Assembly (NCBI GenBank): GCA_028696365.1
Contig: JAQVHG010000002.1
Span: 1-34,802 of the forward strand
Direction of reading: 5' to 3'
DNA length: 34,802 bases
Source of the DNA: Methanofollis sp.
Lineage (GTDB): Archaea > Halobacteriota > Methanomicrobia > Methanomicrobiales > Methanofollaceae
In this document: one piece after another, positions 27,553-34,802 of the stretch
Position numbering within the stretch: the first letter of the stretch is position 1
Layout: each line of letters starts with the position of its first letter
The notes under the pieces: model-generated
The model's input: only the letters and a program-made list of their open reading frames with translations
Told to the model about the DNA's origin: nothing
Database searches by the model: none
Translations under genes and position numbers: made by a program

Positions 27553-27876
27553 GAGGTCATCCCAAAACTACTCTGACCTTAGTAGGTGAGTAGAGGAAGT
27601 ATCTGAAGCGTGGTGTCGTTCAAGAACTTGTTGCCCCCCCTATATTCATCGTGGGGAGTCCGGGCGACACTCCCCCCGGCAGGAGAGAGCAAGAACCATG
27701 TTTTATTTTTTTGTGGGCGGCACCTCTGATCGGTCGCCTTCCTCCGTCATTCACACCGGGAACACCATCTTCACACCCCGGGGAGTGGCGATTAAACCGG
27801 GGGAGGCAGAAGGATGGCCAGAAACGGTCCTAATCCCCAGGATTGACTAAGCCAAGGATACTTTTGGGATATGTTC
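27553..27876. repeat. Modular intergenic repeat, type-A ends (reverse), divergent interior
   Basis: gaggtcatcccaaaactactc ... acttttgggatatgttc. Confidence 0.6.
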
Positions 27877-27920
27877 ACTGTATACATAAGGCAGGTGTTT
27901 GCCTAATAGTCAATTCTACA

Positions 27921-28134
27921 GCTCTGTAGAAATCTTCTTGATGAATCTCTCTGGCGGGGGACTGGCCGCGACACGATAGGTCGAGGACGGCAGCACCCTC
28001 GTCACAGTCGTTCATTGTCCCTTCCCACCCCTATCCTCCTCCCTGGGGTCCGGGGGCAACACCCCCAGCGTGAGGCTATAGGAAGGCGGATGACACGCAT
28101 TCTCCCCACGATAAGTGAGGGTTTCTACAAAGCC
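27921..28134. repeat. Modular intergenic repeat, type-B termini
   Basis: gctctgtagaaatcttc ... gagggtttctacaaagcc; core cacgataggtcgaggacggcagcac. Confidence 0.75.
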
Positions 28135-28223
28135 AATTCTAAAGAATTGAATCTACATTTCCATTCCTGGATACTCTAGAGATCCAACAAAACTAGCCCC
28201 ACCAGTTCCCCTGAACACCCCCC

Positions 28224-28484
28224 TCAGGACGACACCGGGACCGCCTCATGGATCAGGAAGAGAAACCGCTCCTTCGGGAGGGCGGCCTGTTGGAGCACTG
28301 AAAGAAGCGTTCCCACTGGAAGGTCACCGCGGCGCGGTACGACCACCAGGAGCGGACGCCCAGACTCGTCGAGGCATGAGAGAGCGATCTGGCTCCCTTT
28401 ACTCCGCTTCGGTGCGAAGTCAAACCCAATCCTCTTCAGGACCCTGATGACCCGGTCTGAAGAGATCACTGAAAGGCGCGTCAT
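28224..28484 (-). CDS. HicA-like toxin
   Basis: VISSDRVIRVLKRIGFDFAPKRSKGSQIALSCLDESGRPLLVVVPRRGDLPVGTLLSVLQQAAL; directly coupled to a HicB-like ORF. Confidence 0.75.
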   Translation of the reverse strand: MTRLSVISSDRVIRVLKRIGFDFAPKRSKGSQIALSCLDESGRPLLVVVPRRGDLPVGTLLSVLQQAALPKERFLFLIHEAVPVSS

Positions 28485-28717
28485 TCTGATACCTCAAAGG
28501 TCGTCGTGAACTTGCGCGGCGAGCGGAGTGCCGGGATCACGTCCTCAGTCAGCCCGAGCACTTTTGCATTCTCCAGATAGAGTTCAGCCGCCTCCCTGAG
28601 ATGAACAAGGGCGCGGTCAGGCGTATCGCCGCAACTTGCGACTCCTATTTCAGGACACTTCGAGACATAGACGCCCCCCTCCTCCCAGAGCGCTGCAGTC
28701 AAGGTATATCTCTTCAT
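28481..28717 (-). CDS. HicB-like antitoxin
   Basis: MKRYTLTAALWEEGGVYVSKCPEIGVASCGDTPDRALVHLREAAELYLENAK. Confidence 0.8.
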   Translation of the reverse strand: MKRYTLTAALWEEGGVYVSKCPEIGVASCGDTPDRALVHLREAAELYLENAKVLGLTEDVIPALRSPRKFTTTFEVSE

Positions 28718-28846
28718 TCCTCATCTCCCCCCAGAGTGCCGGAGACCCGGCACCCATCCTTCAGGAACCCTTTCAATATCAACCCTTGCCCTTCCTGGAC
28801 GGTCGTACATCACTGCCTTTAACATGGCTCCAGTCGACCTCTTTTT

Positions 28847-30175
28847 ATGGACATTGAGGGATTCGCCCGCCGCGAACGTGCGGCAGGCAGGAGCAGGGAG
28901 GACGTGGTTGAGACCCTCACCGACAGGATCCTTGAGATCAAGAGAGGCGTTTCCAGAGCATATGCCCGGCAGTTCGCCGCGGCTGTCGTTGAAGAGGTGG
29001 AGAACACCTCTGGGCTGACCGGCGACCTCTTCGAGTACGAGCACGCCGGCGTCACGATGGGCGAGTTCGGCGTTGGATCAAGAGGCCGGGGCGACTTTTT
29101 CGCCCATCGCCAGTTCCCCAGGATCATCGGGAAGGCTGCAGTCGCGGTCGGTGTCGACGAGATGGACGACGCCGGGGCTGTCAGGGCCGGCGGGGAATAT
29201 ATCATCACCACCGTCGACGGGATGCACTCGCGTCTCTCCGACTTCCCCTTCCTCGCCGGGTTCCACGTGACGAGGGCGACACTCCGCGACGCCTACGTGA
29301 TGGGGGCCCACCCTATCGCCCTCCTCTCCGACATCCATGTCGCCGACGACGGCGACGTCGCCAAGATCTTTGACTACACCGCCGGGATCGCCGCCGTCGC
29401 CGAGGCGATGAAGGTTCCGCTGGTCACCGGGTCGACCCTCCGCATCGGCGGGGACATGGTCCTCGGCGACCGGATGACCGGGTGTGTCGGGGCCGTCGGG
29501 GTCGCCGACCACCTCACCGCCCGCACCGAGACAAAGCCAGGCGACGTCCTGCTTATGACCGCGGGCGCAGGCGGCGGGACCATCGCCACCACCGCTCTCT
29601 ACTTCGGCCACCCAGAGGTCGTCGAGGAGACGATCAACCTCCACTTCCTCAAGGCCTGCGAAGCCCTCCTCAGGAGCTCGGTCCTCGAACATATCCACAC
29701 CATGACCGACGTCACCAACGGCGGACTGCGCGGCGACGTCTATGAGATGGCCGAGACCGCCGATTGTAAGATCGTCGTCGACGACGAGAACCTCAGGAAA
29801 CTCGTCCAGCCGCGGGTGCTGAAGATGCTCGACGCCCTTCAGATCGACTATCTCGGCGTCTCCCTCGACGCCCTCCTCGTCGTCGTCCCGCCAGAGCACG
29901 CCGAGGAGGTCATGGCCGTCGTCAGGTCAGAAGGTGTCCCAATCGCGGAGATCGGATATGTCGAGGAAGGCCCGGCCGACTCGGTCCTCCTCTCTGAGGG
30001 CGAGGAGCGGGACTTCCAGCCGCGTTTCAGAGAGTCTGCCTACACTCCGGTGAAGAAGGTCGTAGATAAAGAGCCCCGCGACTTCGATGAGATGAAGGAG
30101 CAGGTCCACAGGGCCGCCGACGCCGCCATCGCAAAGAAAGAGCGGATCCTCAGACAGCTCCAGAAGGCTGAGTAA
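28847..30175 (+). CDS. AIR synthase / selenophosphate synthase-related protein (methanogenesis-marker-like)
   Basis: AGGEYIITTVDGMHSRLSDFPFLAGFHVTRATLRDAYVMGAHPIALLSDIHVADDGDV...MTDVTNGGLRGDVYEMAE; PurM-like pattern. Confidence 0.85.
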   Translation: MDIEGFARRERAAGRSREDVVETLTDRILEIKRGVSRAYARQFAAAVVEEVENTSGLTGDLFEYEHAGVTMGEFGVGSRGRGDFFAHRQFPRIIGKAAVAVGVDEMDDAGAVRAGGEYIITTVDGMHSRLSDFPFLAGFHVTRATLRDAYVMGAHPIALLSDIHVADDGDVAKIFDYTAGIAAVAEAMKVPLVTGSTLRIGGDMVLGDRMTGCVGAVGVADHLTARTETKPGDVLLMTAGAGGGTIATTALYFGHPEVVEETINLHFLKACEALLRSSVLEHIHTMTDVTNGGLRGDVYEMAETADCKIVVDDENLRKLVQPRVLKMLDALQIDYLGVSLDALLVVVPPEHAEEVMAVVRSEGVPIAEIGYVEEGPADSVLLSEGEERDFQPRFRESAYTPVKKVVDKEPRDFDEMKEQVHRAADAAIAKKERILRQLQKAE

Positions 30176-30210
30176 AGGAGAGGGAGATCTGCCAGGATCT
30201 AGCCCGGTTT

Positions 30211-30233
30211 CGGGATCGGCCACCCCGATCCCG
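30211..30233 (+). terminator. 3' stem-loop downstream of the AIR-synthase-like gene
   Basis: CGGGATCGG-CCACC-CCGATCCCG: 9-bp perfect stem, 5-nt loop, about 36 nt after the stop; no clear U tract. Confidence 0.35.
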
Positions 30234-31156
30234 GGCCGGATCCGAGAGATCAGGCGATCTCGGCAGAACAAGTCTATTTTTCCGAACACACCCTGGAAAC
30301 CAGGCCCGTAAACGCCCCCTGAGGCCACATATGAATGAGAGAGATATTTCTGGTCAGAGGGAACCAGTGCGGCGGCCAGGGGACGTTGTGAAATCCCGGA
30401 GATCAGCGCGATTTTGAAGGATAAAAGATGGCTTTTGAGCCATTATGCCTGCATTTATACGTCAAATTCCTTAAGAATTTCAATCAGGCCATTCGTTCGA
30501 AGATCGAAGATACTTGCAGCCTATTCTGTTCATGCCCCCAGCCCAGGCCAAGTCGGCCCTGACCACAGGGAAAATACGCTTATATCGGCCCTCGTTTCGG
30601 GATGAACCAGACCAATCGCGGCCCAGATAGATGATATCGTGCGATCTCGTCAGAATAAGCCTGATTAACCGATCATGCCAGGGAAACCACCTCCATAAAC
30701 GCCCCCTAACGGCCTTTATGACTACAAGTAATAAGGGGGCCAGAGAGCGACGGTACGCCGGCCAGCGAGTGTCGTGAATGCCGGGAAAACGGCGCGATTT
30801 TGAAGGGAGAAGAGAGGCTCTTCAAGCCGAAAAATACCATTGAGGCCATATAGGGACTCAATGGGCCACCCAGCGCCCGACCACTCGAAGGATTGGCCGG
30901 GGACCACAATATATCCTTCAGGATCGGTTCTGTCGAATCGAGCATGAGCCCCGGGCTCAAGCATACGTGATGAACATTCTTGTGGCTCCCTGGTGTGAGG
31001 ATAGATCGATCTGTGATCTTTCTTGTGCCGCTCCCCCATATCCTCACGCGAGATCACGGGAACGTTTCTGCGATTGAGGGCGGCACGCCTTCCACATCAA
31101 TCACACCGGGGGCGGCCAGCCCCCCGTCGAAGTGAACTTTCAAGAAGATTTACCAT

Positions 31157-31495
31157 GAGCATATCCCAAAACTCTCTAGGGTTGAAGACCTCCTCGAACT
31201 GAAGTGCTTCTTTCCAGAAATTTTAAACGCTGTCCTTGACCGGGGGGCTTGGCCGCCCCCCGAACCCCCCGCCGATGAAGATTGGCAGAGGATTGCGTTC
31301 CGTCTTCATGATCTTTTCTCCGCCTTCCCGCGCCTATCTCGCTCCTGGGGGTCCAGGGGCAACGCCCCCGGCGTGGGCGAGGGGGAAGGCGACGAATGCA
31401 TGGATGTGCGATGAAAAAGTTAGGATCTCTTCATTGTCATCCATCGCTCTCAATCGGTGAGGATGAGAGCCAGAGTGTTTTGGGATGACCTCATG
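31157..31495. repeat. Modular intergenic repeat, type-A, longest terminal inverted repeat
   Basis: ttaccatgagcatatcccaaaactctc / gagtgttttgggatgacctcatggtaa; near-colinear with 10721-11059. Confidence 0.85.
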
Positions 31496-31497
31496 GT

Positions 31498-32041
31498 AAG
31501 AAGATCGAGAACCCACAATAATTCTTCCGCACCGACGAGAAAGCCCTTGCGAAGGCGCAGAAGAGACTCTCGAAAGCAGAGAAAGGTACTCCTGAACGGA
31601 AGAAGGCCAGAAAGATCGTCGCACATATCCACAAACGGATCGCCAACAGACGGCTCAATTTTGCTCACCAGACTTCCTGGAAGTTAATGGCTCTGTAGAA
31701 ATCTTCTGGATGATTTTGTCTGCCGGGGGGCTTGCCGCCCCTAGCCAAAGAGGCGGGAAGGCGGGTGAGGTACGCTCACATCAGGAATTGGTGAGGGTTT
31801 CTACAAAGCTGAAAAGAACCACCTTCTGGCAAAAAGCATTGCAGATGTTGCCAGGAATATGTTCATCACGATCACTGAGAGCAAAGCGGAGGAAACTGGC
31901 TCGAACGTGATCCTGGTGAGCCCCAGGAATACATCGCAGCAATGTTCCAGATGTGGAATGATCGTCGCAAAGACACTCTCTGATCGCGACCAGAATGCGG
32001 CGATCAATATCATGAGATTAGGGCTACAATCTCAGGGGTAA
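31498..32041 (+). pseudogene. Degenerate TnpB (IS200/IS605 OrfB) remnant, interrupted by a 122-bp type-B repeat
   Basis: ...EKALAKAQKRLSKAEKGTPERKKARKIVAHIHKRIANRRLNFAHQTSWKLM [repeat] KNHLLAKSIADVARNMFITITESKAEETGSNVILVSPRNTSQQCSRCGMIVAKTLSDRDQNAAINIMRLGLQSQG; in-frame stop and missing second CxxC. Confidence 0.85.
31689..31810. repeat. Short type-B modular repeat inside the tnpB remnant
   Basis: ggctctgtagaaatcttc ... gagggtttctacaaagct. Confidence 0.8.
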
Positions 32042-32047
32042 CATCCC

Positions 32048-32082
32048 ACGATGCCCATGACTTCAGTCGGGGGAGCAGTCAC
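32048..32082 (+). mobile_element. Putative IS200/IS605 right end with hairpin
   Basis: cccatGACTtcAGTCgggggagcagtcac 3' of the TnpB stop, as expected for an IS605-family right end. Confidence 0.5.
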
Positions 32083-32405
32083 AAGCGCTACCGAAATGGG
32101 ATGGCGCGGGTGATCCACTGATGAGCATTATAGTTCTCTTGTGGTCGAACGTCGGGAGAAAAAAGGCGATCACGAGGATACGTATCCTCTCCTATTGAAA
32201 AATGATCTCAAGAGTTGAATGAAAGTTGAAACAGGATAAAATACCCTGGCAACCGGGCATATTTCAGTTTTCTCCTGTTTCAAGCAGAAAATCACGTTGT
32301 CAAGGACGCCCCTCGTGGGGCAGGTGTTCTCAATCTCTCCAAGTTATATCACAAGGGAGGATTGATCATCAGATCCAATCTGATTGAAACAATGCTGAAG
32401 GGTAC

Positions 32406-32588
32406 TTACTCGATAACCCCCTCCTCTGTTTCATCAAGAAGATGGTGAAGATGATCGTCGAGATTTTTGATGTGCGCGTTGAGTTCTTCAATATCTCTTC
32501 CCACGTGCTCTATGTCGTCATGCACATGTTCGAGTTCGACTTTCATGTGATCCACGAGTTCTCTTGTGTCTGTCACCTGTTCACTCAC
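32406..32588 (-). CDS. Small His/Asp/Glu-rich coiled-coil protein (60 aa, GTG start)
   Basis: MSEQVTDTRELVDHMKVELEHVHDDIEHVGRDIEELNAHIKNLDDHLHHLLDETEEGVIE; heptad-like pattern. Confidence 0.45.
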   Translation of the reverse strand: MSEQVTDTRELVDHMKVELEHVHDDIEHVGRDIEELNAHIKNLDDHLHHLLDETEEGVIE

Positions 32589-32752
32589 CTTCTCAAGTCT
32601 ATGATTCTGTAAGGAGGAGCCTCCCTACACTATTTGATTAGAGGATAAGGGAGCGAAGAACCTCACTCGAAAGATCTTCGATTTTGATCTCATTCCCTAA
32701 ATTATGGCTTTGTAGAACCCCTCATCCATTATAGGTGCGGGCGTGATTCTCC

Positions 32753-32993
32753 GGCTCTGTAGAAACCCTCACCAATTGTGTAGGTGAGAGGTGTGTCCCC
32801 CGCCTTCCCACATCTTCAGGCCGGGGGCGAGTGCCACCCGGACCCCCGGGATGAAGACAGGGGCGGGAAGGCAGAATCGATGATCATAAAGAGAGTGCTG
32901 CCGTCCTCGACCTATACCTATAGTGTGGCGGGGGGTTCGGGGGGCGGCACCTCCCCCGCAGAGATGGCTATCCCGAGCATTTCTACAGAGCCC
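32753..32993. repeat. Modular intergenic repeat, type-B, reverse orientation, with an extra left-end remnant at 32706
   Basis: ggctctgtagaaaccctc ... catttctacagagcc; internal gtggcggggggttcggggggcggcac. Confidence 0.75.
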
Positions 32994-33195
32994 GAAAATC
33001 AGAGATCCACGGAAGATCGAAGACCTTCTTATCATCGGGAATCTTCGATTCTCTCAGTTCTCGAACTCGCTCACGCTAGGGAGGGGAAGACGAAGTCGAT
33101 GGATCTGAAGAGAGATTTGACGTCCACTACCTATCGCTTACGGGGGATCCTGGGGATGCGACCGAAGGGAGCTTGAGAAGATTGAATATCTTCGA

Positions 33196-33245
33196 GCGGC
33201 CCGCATCCCGTCAGAGTGTTTCATCTAGAGAGTTTCTACAAAGCC
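33196..33245. repeat. Right-end remnant of a type-B modular repeat
   Basis: gcggcccgcatcccgtcagagtgtttcatctagagagtttctacaaagcc. Confidence 0.5.
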
Positions 33246-33266
33246 CCCCCCCCCAAAAAAAAGAAT

Positions 33267-34523
33267 TCAGTCCTGGCGCTGCCGGCGGAGCCGCACTGAG
33301 TTGGCATGGGCATGGAGCCCCTCGGCGGTGGCAAGCGACTCGACGATATCGCCGAGCGCCTCGGCACCCTCCCTGCTGAGCATCTGGATCGATGAAGTCT
33401 TGCAGAAGTGGTGGATGTCGAGGCCTGAGTATGTCCTGGCATAGCCTGCGGTCGGGAGGACATGGTTGGTCCCTGAAGCATAATCCCCGAAGGCGACGGC
33501 GGTATATGGCCCGACAAAGATGGAGCCGGCATGGTGCACGGCGTTGAGGGCCGCCATCGGGTCGGTGACCTGGATGGAGAGATGCTCTGGGGCGATCCCG
33601 TCCATCGCCTCGACGGCCTCGTCAAAGTCGGCGGCGACGACATACCCTGAGTTTTCAAGGGCGGCCTCGATGATCTCCCGGCGCTCGGCCGTCTTGAGTT
33701 GTCGCGTGATCTCGGCTCCCACCCGCTCAGGGAGGGTGGAATCGGTGGTGACCAGGACGCACCCGGCATGCGGGTCGTGCTCGGCCTGGGCAAGGACATC
33801 TGCGGCGATGAAGACCGGGTCTGCGCTCTCGTCGGCGAGCACCCCGATCTCTGAGGGACCGGCCGGGAAGTCGATCTCGGCGTGATCTCTCAGCATCATC
33901 TTGGCCGCGGTCACAAAGACGTTCCCTGGCCCGACGATCTTCTGAACCGGGTCGATGCTCTCGGTACCCAGGGCCATTGCGGCGATGGCCTGCGCCCCGC
34001 CGATCTGGTAGCACTCGTCCACCCCGGCCAGGTCGAGGGCGACAAGGGTGAGGGGGTGGATGGGAGGTGGCGAGCAGACGCAGACCTCCGCCACCCCTGC
34101 CACCTGCGCGGGGACCGTGGTCATCAGGGCCGTCGAGGGATAAGATGCGCGCCCGCCAGGGACATAGGCCCCGACCCGGTCGAGAGGCGTCGTCTTCACG
34201 CCGAGTACCACGCCGGGTTCTACCTCTTCGAGCCAGAGTGAACGGTTGCGCTGCAACTCGTGGAACCGCCTGATATTGGCCTCGGCATCGGCAAGAGCGT
34301 CGACCAAGGTGTCATCCACTTCATCATATGCGGCCTCAAACTCCTCAGGGGCGACGGCCAGGTCCTCAAGATCGATATGGTCAAACTTTTTGGTGAGGGC
34401 GTAGAGCGCCTCGTCCCCATCTTTCTGTACTGCATCGACGATCCCGGCAACGGCCTCCCGCACCCCCGCGAGGTCGGCCCGCCGCTGTTCCTTCCATGCA
34501 GCAACATCCAGCGCCTTCCACAT
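33267..34523 (-). CDS. hisD: Histidinol dehydrogenase
   Basis: VGAYVPGGRASYPSTALMTTVPAQVAGV, QIGGAQAIAAMALGTESI, KIVGPGNVFVTAAK, DFPAGPSEIGVLAD; start at MWKALD preferred. Confidence 0.95.
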   Translation of the reverse strand: MWKALDVAAWKEQRRADLAGVREAVAGIVDAVQKDGDEALYALTKKFDHIDLEDLAVAPEEFEAAYDEVDDTLVDALADAEANIRRFHELQRNRSLWLEEVEPGVVLGVKTTPLDRVGAYVPGGRASYPSTALMTTVPAQVAGVAEVCVCSPPPIHPLTLVALDLAGVDECYQIGGAQAIAAMALGTESIDPVQKIVGPGNVFVTAAKMMLRDHAEIDFPAGPSEIGVLADESADPVFIAADVLAQAEHDPHAGCVLVTTDSTLPERVGAEITRQLKTAERREIIEAALENSGYVVAADFDEAVEAMDGIAPEHLSIQVTDPMAALNAVHHAGSIFVGPYTAVAFGDYASGTNHVLPTAGYARTYSGLDIHHFCKTSSIQMLSREGAEALGDIVESLATAEGLHAHANSVRLRRQRQD

Positions 34524-34637
34524 AGTGCGAAAAGATTCGACACATGAAGGCATTAAGGCTTGCTGTCATTCCAGGGAATGACGGATACAAAAATATGAAT
34601 TCAGAAGAATTATTTAAGAGGGATACCCATTTAAAAT

Positions 34638-34802
34638 ATGATGAAATCGAAATCCCTGCTGGTAGCTGCGGTGCTGCTCGTATGCGCCGCAGTCTTCCTC
34701 TGTGGGTGTACCGGCACCCAGACAGATGCCACCGACGGAGTCACCACTCCGACGCCTGGCGACGAGAATGTTACCACTGCACCGTCTGAGAATGTTACCG
34801 AA
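34638..34802 (+). CDS. Lipoprotein, N-terminal part, truncated by window end
   Basis: MMKSKSLLVAAVLLVCAAVFLCGCTGTQTDATDGVTTPTPGDENVTTAPSENVTE: signal peptide with lipobox-like FLCGC. Confidence 0.7.
   Translation, partial: MMKSKSLLVAAVLLVCAAVFLCGCTGTQTDATDGVTTPTPGDENVTTAPSENVTE

Noticed and set aside
29078-29899. 273-aa minus-strand ORF
   Set aside because: Antisense shadow of the AIR-synthase-like gene.
1-34802. tRNA/rRNA genes
   Set aside because: None recognised by eye; not excluded without a tRNA scan.

Overview
Archaeal chromosomal window, probably from a hydrogenotrophic/formate-using methanogen of the Methanomicrobiales (inferred from FdhAB, methanofuran-biosynthesis genes, TBP and gene content). 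The right two thirds is mostly housekeeping: fdhA/fdhB, mfnF/mfnD, surE, rpiA, an HTH regulator, TBP, AMP-forming acs, ADP-forming acd, an RRM protein, two toxin-antitoxin-like pairs, an AIR-synthase-like protein and hisD. The left ~9 kb is the most interesting part. It is a divergent, apparently complete RiPP-type (ribosomally synthesized, post-translationally modified peptide) locus: an ABC exporter, two different radical SAM/SPASM proteins and a PqqD-like carrier on the minus strand, and an HPr-kinase-like protein, a 63-aa six-Cys precursor-like peptide, a TM-less Sec11-type S26 peptidase and an NTP_transf_5-type nucleotidyltransferase on the plus strand. The two rSAM + PqqD + extra-protein set looks, from memory, like the 'SynChlorMet' (Scm) cassette, whose precursor I recall as unidentified when the families were described. 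The 63-aa ORF is a strong precursor candidate. The intergenic DNA is also saturated with at least 14 copies of a modular, hairpin-rich repeat family. It has two alternative terminal-inverted-repeat types, hybrid copies, one likely target-site duplication, and a 6 x 20 bp tandem array apparently amplified from an element/host junction. A degenerate TnpB (IS200/IS605) remnant is interrupted by one such element. No searches were run; all family names come from reading motifs.
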